Source of the DNA: Incurvaria masculella
Lineage: Eukaryota > Arthropoda > Insecta > Lepidoptera > Incurvariidae
DNA length: 64,000 nucleotides
NCBI GenBank assembly: GCA_946894095.1
Contig: OX335665.1
Coordinates: 3,358,001-3,422,000, forward strand
Direction of reading: 5' to 3'
Part shown: positions 1 through 12,600 of the stretch, piece by piece
Numbering within the stretch: the first letter of the stretch is position 1
How the letters are laid out: every line of letters starts with the position of its first letter
The notes under the pieces: generated by a model
Seen by the model: only the letters and a program-made list of their open reading frames with translations
Told to the model about the DNA's origin: nothing
Databases searched by the model: none
Position numbers and translations under genes: made by a program

Positions 1-71
1 CAGGCACGAGTCATTGTAAGGAACTCTATTACCTTATTATCCTCTTAAAATCAAGATTATAATTCAGGTCT

Positions 72-207
72 GTAGGGGAAGAGGTGTTACATGGATTCCG
101 ATCCATGGAACAGCTCGCAAACGTGATGAAATGTACTTATCCACCTCAGATTGAACCCATGACCTCTAGCTTGGAAAGTAAGTCCCCGCGCCCCTGAGCT
201 ATCCAAA
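72..207 (-). repeat. SINE head fragment
   Basis: The minus strand carries the head end of the window's main SINE family: a tRNA-like A/B-box region followed by the start of the shared body. It matches the heads at 8441-8814 and 41508-41858. The rest of the body is missing. Confidence 0.55.
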
Positions 208-1010
208 CGAATAAACAATCAAATTCAATACATTGCTGCTCCATAAGAAATCATATGATACTTCCAAGATACCACATCTGATTGACCATAAGGTTAAAAT
301 TCACAGCCATGTTATTCATCTTACAGCATCTTACCAGTCCCAAGTTGACGTCATATTAGTCCACGTAAAACCGGCTTTGCTATGGGTGTCCATAAACGAT
401 ACTGAGTATTGGCAACTAAATATAAAATTATTTCTTGCAAAATCAATCACATGCGACTCTAATAAGGCTCAAATTGGATTGATAAAGAATTCTAGTTGGA
501 ACTCTACCAAACCGGTTTAAAACGCGCGCTCGATAGCCATGGTGATTTCTGGTCCATTCATCGAAGACTTTTGGACCTTAACAGTTACCAAATAGAGTTT
601 ATTGTTCTCAGATAATGTCTTGCAATAAGAACGTTGTCAGTCTGATTCAATGATACAGCTTATTCAATATGGCGCCCGCGCAGTCGGAGCTCTGCACCGG
701 ACAAAAGCAAATGACTTTCCGTTTCATTAGAAATTATGTAATTGTAATTTAATAGAGATGTTATCTATTCGTTTACTGGAACAAGAATGTATTACTCGTT
801 TCGGCTTGTGAAATATTTTAATGGTTATGGTGCTGTCTCTACAACAAAAACAAAAACAACAATCGTTGTTATTAATATTATGTCTGCCTACAGAACCAAT
901 ACGGTGAAAACAACTAAATAAGTAAATGAATAAATAAATAATTAAATAAATGAGAAAAATTAAATAAATGAGAAAAACAGAAATATTTTAATGATTACGA
1001 TATTTAGTAG
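208..1010. other. no gene recognised
   Basis: One open frame of 95 codons (233-520, plus) has no recognisable domain and no splice context. The remainder is AT-rich with stop codons in all frames. Confidence 0.4.
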
Positions 1011-1011
1011 T

Positions 1012-1317
1012 TTTTTACGGTTCCATACCCGAAGGGTGAAAACGGAACCATATGTCTAAGCCTCCGCTGTCCATCCGTCCGTCCGTCCGTCTGTCACAGG
1101 GCTGTATCTCATGAACCGTAATTGGTAGGCAGCTGAATTTGTCACAGAGTGTGTATTTATTTTGCCGCTATAACAACAAATAGGTAAAATAAAAAAAAAC
1201 ATTTTCAAATTAAGGGGGGGGGCCTATACAAAAAACATGATTTTTTTGTGTTAAATCTTGTACGATGGTACGGAACCCTTCGTGTGCGAGTCCGACTCGC
1301 ACTTGGCCGGTTTTTTT
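1012..1317 (+). repeat. family A hairpin repeat, copy 1
   Basis: About 300 bp. One end forms a hairpin (GGTTCC..., partner ACGGAACC), followed by a short CCGT tetranucleotide run. The other end carries the near-palindrome GTGCGAGTCCGACTCGCAC and then TTGGCCGGTTTTT. Eight other full or partial copies lie in the window. It has no coding capacity. A Helitron-like origin is possible from the 3' hairpin, but that is inference. Confidence 0.75.
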
Positions 1318-1437
1318 CTATTTACACCCATGGTTATGCACAATTTAGTTGACTGCGGTTGCAAATGTCAATGTTTATGCAAATCCGTACTGACGTAAAC
1401 ATGAAAACATGTGGAATATTTATACCTAAAACTAAGT

Positions 1438-1600
1438 TCAGCGGCTCATGGCTCTGGAAACAGGGCACTGTTTTCAAGTCAGTGGTCCTGAGTTGAATTC
1501 CCGCACGGTTCATCTACCAGTTTTGCTCTCTGTTCCATGGTTGGGAATCGATGTAAAACTGTAGGTCCCCTTCCCTTACTATATCACGCTATACCACAGT
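1438..1600 (+). repeat. SINE head, variant
   Basis: Starts AGCGGCTCATGGC and has an RNA polymerase III-like B box (GAGTTGAATTCCC). It continues into the shared SINE phrase for GTAAAACTGTAGGTCCCC, then diverges. It appears to be a truncated variant of the tRNA-headed SINE. Confidence 0.45.
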
Positions 1601-1899
1601 CAACAGGAAATCTTCTACCGTACGTGACGCATATATGGGCTGCAAGGCTGGACAATTTTGAGAAGTCGGTCGCAGTGGTTCATTCAGATGGCGTGCGCCA
1701 GGACCTCCTAAGGTGCCGACGCCCATTGGATTTCAAACCTATACGGATTTAAAAACTATGACGACCGGCTAGGTGCTTCTTCACACCATGTTTGAAGGAT
1801 CCCAAGTTGTACTTTAGGGGAAATATCCTAAAAAATATAATCGTAAGGCAGTTCATTCCATAGTTTTCCGACCTATAGATCGGTGGCTTCTTATTTTTG

Positions 1900-2575
1900 G
1901 AATTTCGACTGTGAATTTGTGCATTTTCTCCCTGTTCCGCGTTGAGCTGAGGTAGAAAGGGGACGGAGGTACAGCGTTATGCAGCTCCGACGAGCATTCT
2001 CCATGGTAATGACTATAGAATACAGAGAGAGACCCTACATCCCTTCGGAGTTAGCGGCTTTCCAAATTCAGGGACACTTCGCGATCGACGAGACTCTAGG
2101 CACGACGCTGTATCGAGTCCGGGGAGCCAAGAATGTGTTTAGCTGAGCCGTCCTACAAATGTGAAAAAGACTTCACGCTAGACCTTATCTGCGCCTTGCG
2201 GGGTATCTGAAGGATTGGAGGAGCAGAGATGCAAAGCCCAGCGAGACGCAACGTTCTGTTGTTAATAAGATGGACAATGTTGCCTTCTGGTGCAAGGAGA
2301 ACTTGTAACCTCCAACTTTCCCAAGACGCGAAGGCATTTTTCTCTCCATCCAAGGCCAAACATGCACCGCAGAAACTGGGGATCCTATACCGTTGTAGAG
2401 TGTTCTTTTCTCCGGCACAACTAAATCACAGATATGGCGGGTGATATTAGCCACATTTGGGAAGATAGTCACCAGTGTCTGCTGGCTTCCTTGGAACAGG
2501 TGACCCAAACCAAACGCCACCACAAGCAAGGACCTTGAAGCGATGCTCTACTCCAGTGGCAACAAGAAAAAAAAA
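1900..2575 (+). pseudogene. decayed LINE reverse transcriptase C-terminal region
   Basis: A frame around 2350-2440 reads KLGILYRCRVFFSPAQL, which resembles the KLGVLNRARRYFTPxQ stretch after the RT domain of insect LINEs. Stops and frameshifts interrupt the rest. The last 70 bases (AAGGACCTTGAAGCGATGC... then poly-A) recur at 41390-41455, as expected for a LINE 3' end. Confidence 0.45.
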
Positions 2576-3684
2576 TGTGATACATATTAATACTATATTT
2601 TTTATTTGAATAGCATTACGTTGTAAAAGTTTTAACTAATCGTATTATACCCATGTAAAAAACCTTGTTAACAGTAGTTCTTATAAGACAAACCTGTAGT
2701 TTAAGAATTACAGTATAATGTATTAGATATTTATATTATAAATAAATAAATAAAAAAATATGCACGCTTAGTTTTAATTCTATTATTCCTGTCATGAACT
2801 ACTACTACTAAAAGGCCTATAACAATCTGTTTTTTAACCCATTAACTTTTAATATAATACAATTTATGTATAAGCTTGTCGCGAGATTTACAATTTAAAG
2901 CAAATTTTATTTTTTTAGAGCATTTAAATAAAAGCTTGTTTTTAAGATGTATTTTTTTTCTTTTGGGCGCCCCAATTACATAATAAACAGTTTGGGGGAA
3001 ACTAGTATGAATGATTTGCTGAAGAAAAACAGTAAAGTCTTCTGCCGTTCACCGGAACAAACACGTGACGTTGCTCTGTTTTTACTCAGGCATGGTACAG
3101 GCCACGGAGGATATCCTGAGAGGCTGACTTGTTTCTGGAATGACGAGCAGAGAAATAATTAAATATTGTTTTGAAGCCATTTTGAAGTCGATTCCTGCTT
3201 GCATGCCATATTCCCAGTAAATTTAAGGGGTATAAAAGCCATCGCCCTGCCCGCCTATCTGGCTCCAGCATATAGTAGCATTAACCTCTTGGGAAGTATC
3301 TTAAGCCCTCACTTAGTGAGTTTGAGGTTAGCTACTTGTCTGAGGGTATAATACTCTGCCAACATTTGTGCCCAGGGAAAAGATTGCTGTTAAATTTGTC
3401 CTCATTTAAAAACTGATACATGAGCTTGATCGAATTTAAATTTCAACTCACTTTTAGATTGATATACCGGTCTGAATCGTGCAAATATATTAGTTTCCTT
3501 CGAGAGACAATTCGGTGCATGGCTGAAAGGTTTCCCTGCCACATTTGGCTGTTGGGTTCGCAGTACCACTCCGAGTTGGAGCAAAGGTTTGCCAATCGTA
3601 CGGCACGGCACTAGCGCAGACCCTGTCGGCCACCGCAGACTTTCTTGTCACAGGAGCGCGGGCTGTTGGCCACTTCACCGCAGT
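2576..3684. other. AT-rich stretch, no gene recognised
   Basis: Short A/T runs and simple sequence. A TATAAAAG octamer lies at 3231-3238, but no open frame or donor site follows that would make it a convincing promoter. Confidence 0.4.
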
Positions 3685-3881
3685 TCTATTACTGAATGTC
3701 ATCAGGAATCAGGAATCCTGAGTCTAGAAAACCGCTTTTATAGCGATTTTCAAAGCGGGTTTTTCGACGGAAAACCTTGATTAATTAAAACAACTATGCT
3801 CCGGAATATTTTCGTCAATATAATCGCTTTGAAAACCGCTACAGACTCAGGAATCCTGATTGCTGAATGCCAGGAATAGAC
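3685..3881. mobile_element. foldback MITE family F, copy 1
   Basis: Non-coding inverted repeat. The right arm ends in CAGGAATCCTGATT...CCAGGAATAGAC and the left arm is its decayed complement. The interior is also palindromic (AAAACCGCTTTTATAGCG and its complement). Better copies are at 12273-12492 and 32808-33020. Confidence 0.7.
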
Positions 3882-4524
3882 TTGCTGCTCTATAAACAAA
3901 CTCCTCAAAGGAAGTATTTGCTCAGTGGATATTCCGTGCCCCTCGAACCGCCCAGACTGAGCCGTGAAGACAGCTGTCGTCCTATATGACGGTTGGTGCC
4001 GTGGAAAAGCGCATGTGTGCAGACATTTGCTCCCCTTGTTGGTACTTGGGCGGGATCGGTCGCTTTGTCTGCCATAACCAAAAAAACGTATACTTTCCAG
4101 TCTTCTCGATAGCTTCGAATTCCTGGAATTGGCAGTAGGACTAGGCGTTGCGTCACTGATGCCAAACTATTCTGTCAAGAAATCGGTAAACTTCTGATTG
4201 CTTATTTCGTGCGATGCAATTTAAAGAGACAACGCAGTTTTTTGATGCAATCAGCGTTTTGGATAATGCGGGGGATTCCGCTGAATGAAAGAATTTAAGT
4301 TTTACATGTTGTAATTTTGAGTGTAACCATAATCGAATTAAAAAATGCTAAATATAAGATTCTCCTTAATGAAATTCTTAAGTCTGTTCTGTTTAATATT
4401 TATAAATGTATTTCCTTCATCCGTTGTGATGCGATTCAATGATACAATTATAACAACCATTCAATAAATATATCGCTCACTTTTAGTTCTTCACTTGGCG
4501 CCAAAACCATAACAATTCTGTATG
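3882..4524. other. 3' flank of AIG1-family gene A
   Basis: Lies downstream of the gene A stop codon on the minus strand. The minus strand has ATTAAA at 4392-4397, a plausible variant poly(A) signal about 130 nt past the stop. An 86-codon minus-strand frame at 3905-4165 has no recognisable domain. Confidence 0.3.
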
Positions 4525-4723
4525 CTACGTTATCTTCTTCGTCCTCAGTCCATTTGTCGTTGGTGTCTCTCCCCACACCAGCCGCACCAGCCGCCAATGT
4601 AGGAAGTAGTAGAACAATCCCAGTCCCACGACCCCTATCACTAGGAATGGGAACTGCCACGGGGCCACCATGCCTAGGAACGGGTACAGCCACAGTCCCT
4701 GCTCGTAGTACGTGAACAATACC
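4525..4723 (-). CDS. gene A, coding exon 4
   Basis: Last coding exon, 199 nt including the TAG stop. Contains the YYEQGLWLYPFLG motif, a long hydrophobic span and the C-terminus TKKIT. The acceptor is CTCCATTCCAG. Confidence 0.9.
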
Positions 4724-6572
4724 CTGGAATGGAGAAAAGAACTGTCATTCGGTGAACAAAAATGGCTAGGTAATCAGATTGAAACACAGATCCCAAGATA
4801 TTTTCGTGTATACTATGGAATATATTTGCTATTTTGTACAAATTTGCCCTTTTTAGCCAATTGTTTTATTGCGGTGACACGCTTTTGGTTTCATTTAACC
4901 ATAGTAAGTACCATGGCAGCAATAGAAAGATGGTAGAAGCGACTATAGACATAATCTGTCTCTTCCATCTACATTTGAGAAGAGTGGCCTTACAGCTTTT
5001 TTTTTTGTTTTACTTGCAAATTCAGAATTCGAGGTAACCGGACGAGTAAACCGGTATGTGTTATTGACGTATCTGTCAAATGTGCAAACACAAACTTTGA
5101 ATGCATTAGAATTCGCAGTTCATGTTTGTGTGCACTAACTTTGCACATTAGATAAGTACGTCAATACCAAAACGGCCGTTCGTCCGTTTTACTGTAAATC
5201 GAAATTATGAGTTAAACAACCCGGTCTCCGGCTGCTGTGTGACTTTATAGCAGCGAGTCCATGCTAAGTTCTGTACAAATTGAGCTACTTACACAGCCAG
5301 GTACGTCGAGCAATGGACCGTGATGTGAAGAAAGTTCTTGAAGTGGGACCTGGGCTGGCGTCTCGGCTGCACGAGCACCTCCCACAGCGCCAGCGGCACG
5401 ATGGCCGTGTGCAGGATGTGGTTGTACGCGAGACTGATGTGCTCGTCCAGGAACAGCGGGTACACGATCTCGCGGTCGTACGTGAAGAGCACCCAGAATA
5501 TTGTTGCGACGAGCTGGAAGGAGAAAACGCAACCAGTATCAATTCTCCGTGGATTCTAATCTCTGGAAAGTTCCAGAAGTCTGACTTGGGCTGGCGTCTC
5601 GGCTGCACCAGCACCTCCCACATTGCCAGCGGGACTGTAAGAATGGTGAACGTTGGCCCGTGTTCCAAATAGTATCGCCAGTGCTTCACACGCAAGCGCC
5701 TCTCGCTCTGTGCCTTAGTAGTTAACCTTACAGGGGTTAACTTTATGTTTCTAGAGCGCGGTAAAACTCTTCAACTAAGGTTTCTTACTACGACTTAGGG
5801 TAAAAGTCTTTTACTGGTATCCATGAGCTTTTTTTCGTACTAAGAGGCTACGAAAACCCTGACGGCCGACCGGGTGCTTCTTCGCACAACATGAAGGATG
5901 GAAGGACCCCATTTTGGTGCATTCACATGGTGCATGGTGCGGGTCTCTAAATTCCAGGATACCTCGGTGTCGTCGACACTATCAAGACTCTTGCTACTGT
6001 CTGATATCAATAATGAGATAAACCGTGTCTATCTCAGTAGCAATACTGACCTGGATTATAACTCGGATGGCCATTTGCGACTGGCAGAAATTACTAATAG
6101 AGGGACAGAGATCCTTGCCAGCAGCGAGATTTTTACCGGAATGTTGTTTTTCCTTCCCTCGCATCCTTGCAGATCCAGAATCGCCTTCCATCAGTTCAAT
6201 AGTTCCAATAGTATCAATTGACGCCTGCACACAAGACGGAGTGGAGACATATGGGCCTAATCGGGTACATCAAGGGGTCCTTTAAACATGGCTTGAGAAA
6301 GCACCTGGCCGGCCGACATGGTTTTCGCAGCCCTCCTGAAAGTTCGAATGCCCATGGGCGTAGTCGGCCATCTCAAGGTCTCCATCAAACGTGATGTGAA
6401 GAAGCACCTGGCCGGCAGGAATGGTTTTCGCAGCGCCCCTGAATGCCCTGGCACCTCAAGAGGTCACGCTTAACTTAAAAATAAAAAAATATTTTAGGGA
6501 TCTCAAACCTTTTCGGCAGCGTACGCCGACGGATCGAACTGTTTTCTTAGCCTATGTTATACACAGATAATG

Positions 6573-6603
<31 letters not shown>

Positions 6604-9600
6604 GACTGGACATGGATGGCTAATACCACAAGTTCTGTCATGGTATTAGCCCAACACACCACATGGGAACTAGGTGCCATGCCAGGACCTTCCTTATATT
6701 GCACGGCTACATTGAACTGGATGGAAAACACGGACAATTTTCATTGCCGCTTCGACCATCGTTCATCCAATGCGATGGTACCAACCCGGGCGGGATAAAC
6801 CCTACCACCTAGTAAGTAAGGAAGGGGACCTACAGCTTAACGTGGAATCCGAACCACGGCCAGCCTCTCTCAACGGTCGAATGGTCACCCATCCAAGACC
6901 AGACCGGACCCAGCGTTGCTTAACTTCGGAGAGCGATCGCCGAAGTGTCGCGCCACTGGGCCACCGAGGTAGCTTTGTTTCACCAATGTAGCTTTCCATT
7001 GGTGAAACAATTTTTAAAATCGGTTGAGTAGTTCCAAAGATTACACCATACAAACAAACAAAAAAAAACAAACATAACCTCTTTATATAATATAAATATA
7101 AATAATAATACAGCCTACATTATACACGATAATGTAGCTTTCCATTGGTGAAAGATTTTTTAGAATCGGTTGAGTAGTTCCAAAGATTACACCATACAAT
7201 CAAACAAACAAAAAAACAAACATAACCTCTTTATAAAATATAAATATAAATAATTATACAGCCTACATTATACACAGATAATGTAGCTTTCCATTGGTGA
7301 AAGAATTTTTAGAATCGGTTGAGTAGTTCCAAAGATTACACCATACAAACAAACAAACAAAAAAAAAACATAACCTCTTCATAAAATATAAATACAAATA
7401 ATAATATAGCCTACATTATACACAGTTATTGTAGCTTTCGCTACAGCACTTACAGTTTGCTGTACGAAACCGGTATGTTGTCAGTGCGACAGCTATTCAT
7501 AAGTCGTCTTCTGCAAAATTTTGAAAGCAAGCCCGCCCGCCCCGATCTAGGCGAGATTCAGACCAGAGGTCGTAACCAACCAAAGCCGTCACAACGCAGA
7601 ACGCTTTTTGCCCAACGTTTTAGCTCCTTTCTCGCACCACATTTGTATAATAAAATAAACAAAGCGCACACTCTGGATTTAAACACCATTAATAGTCGTA
7701 ATAATGTTCTTAAAACGTGGCTGAATTCGCTTGATTATGATAAAACCGAAAAACTTCACCAAATCTCCTCCTAGATATCATCATATTCAAACCAAAATAC
7801 GCCCAACGCAAACACCTTTATATACAGAATCCCGACACTCCTCACCCTCCCCCCTCCTTTTTGAACCTGATTAGATTGAAATGTTAACATACACATTTTA
7901 ATATATTATTGAATTTCGTTTTGTTGATTTAATATTTGATTTGTTTTTAATTAATTTTTTTTTTTAGTAGCTAGTCATCTAGTGCAGGTTATGAATGTAA
8001 AGCATGTATATTTATATTTTTTCATAAATACATTTTGTTTTTTTTTTTTTATTGGTGAAAGAATTTTTATAATCGGTTGAGTAGTTCCAAAGATTACACC
8101 ATACAAACAAACGAACAAAAAACAAACATAATCTCTTCTATGCGTTTTGTTTATTTTAGGGACAGCACCTATGAAATCATTCTAAAGTTCAAAGTGTATA
8201 CTTACAAAACTCCCCGGGAACACGATATTGGTGAACAGCTTATCCCTGAACGCTCTCAGCGCTTTTGGAAGCGCGTACTCACTATTGCTCGAATTCTTGA
8301 ATAGCAGAAATTCGCAGAGCAATGCCACCACCGCGTGAAGAGTCTGCAAAAACTGAAACAGTTAACATGAGATTAGTTGTGTTGTGGATTCAAATCATAT
8401 TGAAACATGATTTTCTTCGTCATTACCTCTTAAATGGACGTTTTTTATGCAACCTGACATGGATGGTTAATACTACACAACTACTGTTATAATATTAGCC
8501 TAATACACCACATTCCCGAAGGAATTAGTTGCCATGCCAGGACCTTCCCTTTATGAGCACGGCTACATCGAACTGAATGCAAAACACGGACAATTGTTCA
8601 ACCATAGTTTCATCCAATGCGATGGTACCAAACCGGGCTAAAGCCTCCATGTTTTACATGGGTTCCGAACCATGGAACAGCTCGCATTCGTAACGAAATG
8701 AACTTATCCAACTTAGAAAGAGAAAGAATGTGGTGTATGACCGGGCGAGGATTTGAACCCAGATCTCTCGGATGAAAGGCAAGTCCTCTAGCCCCTAGAC
8801 CACGAACTGTACTAGTTTGACAAGTGTTCAGTCACTCGACACTTATTCTAATGTGACTGGACAAGGATTATGGCTACCACACCTACTGTCATGTTATTAG
8901 CCCAACATGTGACATGGAATCTAGGTGCCATGACATGATCATTCTTATATTGCATCGACTCGCCCTGGCATTGCACCTATTTATTCGTCAATTGGCTGTG
9001 ATGGTGTAATATCATGTGATAGATGTGTTATTAGTCATCCATGTGTAATACCAAACTTAACGTCATATATTAGCCAAACACACCACATGGGAACTAGGTG
9101 CCATGCCAGGACCTTCCTTATATTGCTCGGCTACATTGAACTGGATGGAAAACCCGGACAATTTTCATTGCCGCTTCGACCATCGTTCATTCAAGTAAGG
9201 ATGTGGAAGTTCAAGTTATGTGGAATCCGAACCACGACCAGCCTCAACGGTTGAAAATGGTCACCCATCCAGAACCTAAGCGCGCTCAGAGGTGCATGGC
9301 GTTGAGCCACTGGGCTCCCGAGGCTGACAATAACAGGGGGTCCATTCAGGGCAAGAGTGAGTTCGAATTCGTCACTAAATATCAGCTCACTTTTTTAAAT
9401 AGTTGATGTTTCCACACTTCTTGAATATCATTACAGTTAGGTAAAAATCTGGTCTGTCCCGTAACTAAGTTAGAAGTATAAATAACGGTTCCGGTCATTT
9501 AAATAATAATATATTTCCCAGCTATTTTTAGGTTAACTCACTCCCGAACTCGAACTCACTCTTGCCCTGAATGGACCCCCAGTACGAGAAAACAGTTATT

Positions 9601-12600
9601 TTACACAGTTAAAAACAATTAAAAGATCACTCAGTTGGAGTAACCGATTAACTTAGTCGGGTCTATTTTAAAGTTGCAAGAAGTTTGTTATTATTGGAAT
9701 AACAGTTAGATTTACCGTTCATTCATTTTCTCGTTTTACCCTTAGATGAAAAAGGAATGGATAGGGGACTAAAAAAAATTTACGGTCCGTCAAATATACG
9801 CTCAGTCATCTCATATGCTCTCAGTCGGTGTCAAACGTCAATCCATGCGCGTCAGTTGGGCAAGATTTCAAAATATCAACAAAATGCCTTCAAAATGTCT
9901 TGTGTGGTTGACAAATGAAGAAATAACACTAATAAGCACAACAAGAGCAATGGAATCATATTCCATGTGTAAGTACAAGCATATTAAGTATATTTTTAGT
10001 TTAGTTGACCTGAAACCTTTTATATGTTGTAAAGGCGCAAACAGGGTTGGCACAAGCAAACTTAAATTGTCAGTTCGATTTTTATTTTTGTTTTCATTTC
10101 AGTATTATATATTAAACTAAATTTTATTTTAAAAACAAGTAGGGCTGCCACAAAACAATAGTCTACGTACTGTTTATTATTTTTTATAATGTCGTTTAGG
10201 ATGTTTGTATAATATGTCTTAGTTCTGAGGCTGTGCTAAAAAGGTAAATCCTTAAAAATGGTCAAAATTTTACATGTGACAGACAGCTCGTTTCCATAAA
10301 GATTAAAATTCTCAAGTCGTTTCTTGGCTCAAATGTCCTTTTGTCATTGAATGAGTATTCATTTCTTCAACCTGCTACATTTAATCATAGACGATCTTCA
10401 TCGAATCACGACTTACTTAATCATCTTCTTAGGGCTATTATCGAAAAATATGTAAATGTAAAACTTTATCATATACATAAAACCAATCCGGGGATTAAAG
10501 CCGCGACAAAGGGACAAAAGCGTAATAAACTGAACCTATTTAAAGGAAATTTAAAAAATTTAAAAAGAATGAACTTAGTGGTTTATCAAAATACCATCAC
10601 ACATTTACGGCAAACGGCAATAATCATCAAGAGGTTTTACATAACACTGTACTGACTATTATTTGGACTATTTTTTAGCATCTAAAATGCATTGAACGAA
10701 ATTTTTAAATGCATAAAATGCAAACATGGACAATTCAAGAATAATCAATGTTATTAGTTTTGCAATGTTTGACCCATACTTGCAATACATTAATGATTCC
10801 CTCTTTGTGTTTATTTTATTTTATGATTTAAATATTTACAAATTGTGTATATTTGACTTTATTAATTTATCCTTAATATCGATGATTTTTACTCAGAAAA
10901 ACGATGGTTTAAAGAATGATTCCATTAATATTTTTTTCATTTTCCCGCTTGCAAATTCGCGAAAAGATTATTTGATGCCTTGTTAACTATACAATCATGG
11001 TACTACTTGTTCTGACCACTAGCACTAAATAGGAACCTCTTGTCATCTATGAGAAACTTTGGATTCTCTGAAAATAGTCATAAAAGAAACGGTCACATTT
11101 TTTTTATTTATAGTATGTATAAATTATTGTTTGTATTTTTATTTTTTATTTTTTTTATATTATTATAAATTAATTAATACAGAAAAAGGAATAAAACACA
11201 ACTAAAGATTAAAATATTCCTCAATCATCGGCGCAATTGGCAACGTGCTGATGACGGAGGCCGCGTTCCCCCGCTGAATGGATAGGCTGATCTTCTGCCT
11301 AAGATAACTCGCAGTTCGATTTTGCTGAACTGTATGAATATATGAATAAACTATGAATAGGAACCTTAATATTTTAATGTACAATACAATATATTGTTAT
11401 TTATTTTTGTGATCATTTTTGGCAACCCTGCCGTTTTCACTTTCATTTTTCATTTAGTTTTGACGCGCCATTCTGGTCAAAGGGCTTAGCTTGTGCGCAT
11501 CGTTGATGTGTCATGATGGATTAAGATGAATTTTGCACTATATCTACGACCAGACGTCACAAATGTCACCATCCCTTTTTCTCACGCTATAACAAATTCA
11601 ATTTAAGGAAATTGTTGTCTCATTTCATTCTTCCGCGATTAGATGAATCTATTTGTCACTTTTTCGCATGATGCATTTCCTTATACCTTTGTCCTGCTCT
11701 TTTACCCTTTACGTATTAGAGTTTAGTGTGCATGTAAAAGTATAGGTGTGTGAGTTTTTTTAAAAATAGGAACGCTTTTGAACTATCATCAGTATGGAGG
11801 TACCGTATCCATTCTTTTTCATCTAAGGTTTTACCATGATTTACATAACATATCCCGGGTTCACCCTCAGTGTGCGACGCCTTGCGAATCGATTATCACA
11901 AGGAAGCACCTCTGCGGGTCTTTTTTTTTTTATGTAACTGGACATGGATGGCTAATACCACACCTTCTGTCATGGTATCACCCCAACACACCACATGGGA
12001 ACTAGGTGCCATGCCAGGACATTCCTTATAATGCACGGCTACATTGAACTGGATGGAAAACACGGACAATTTTCATTGCCGCTTCGACCATCGTTCATCC
12101 AAAGCGATGCGATTAACCCTATCACCTAGTAGTAAGGAAGGGGACCTACAGTTTAACGTGGAATCCGAACCACGGCCAGCCTCTCTCAACGGTCGAATGG
12201 TCACACATCCAAGACCAGACCGGACCCAGCGTTGCCGGAGTGTCGCGCCACTGGGCCATTGAGGCTGACATTGGGTCTATTCCTGTCATTCAGTAATCAG
12301 GAATCCTGAGTTTAGAAAACAGCTTTCATAGCGATTTTTAAAAAGAGATTTTCTCTCGGAAAACCTTGATTGATTTAACAAACTATGCTCTGGAATATTT
12401 TAGTCAAGAAAATCGTTTTCACAACCGCTATAAAAGCGGTTTTGTAGACTCAGGATTCCTGATTCCCGATTACTGAATGCCAGGAATAGACCTGCTGAGC
12501 GCGATTAGGTTCTGGATGAGTGACATTTACAAGCATTATTATAAACGTTGAGGCTGGCCGTGGTTCGGATTCCACGTAAAACTGTAGGTCCCCTTCCTTA

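Larger units (their letters stand above)
6548..8130 (+). repeat. tandem array of about 148-bp units, twice interrupted
   Basis: Units begin AATGTAGCTTTCCATTGG at 6985, 7131 and 7280, with a fourth begun at 7428, so periods are 146, 149 and 148. A partial leading unit precedes 6572 and a trailing piece is at 8051-8130. The interruptions are a 5S-headed SINE (6572-6969) and a LINE 3' end (7440-8050). Each unit holds a run of CAAA repeats. Confidence 0.75.

Noticed and set aside
3231..3238. TATAAAAG as a promoter
   Set aside because: No open frame, exon or donor site follows in a usable position.
4712..5037. Plus-strand frames in gene A intron 3
   Set aside because: Hydrophobic chance frames in AT-rich intron sequence, overlapping the exon 4 boundary on the other strand.
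5285..5695. 136-codon and 130-codon frames over gene A exon 3
   Set aside because: One is a read-through of the exon 3 relic into exon 3 in another frame, the other an antisense shadow.
6860..6969. Possible 5S rRNA gene
   Set aside because: Only the internal control region is similar; it is fused to a SINE body and poly(A) and is repeated across the window.
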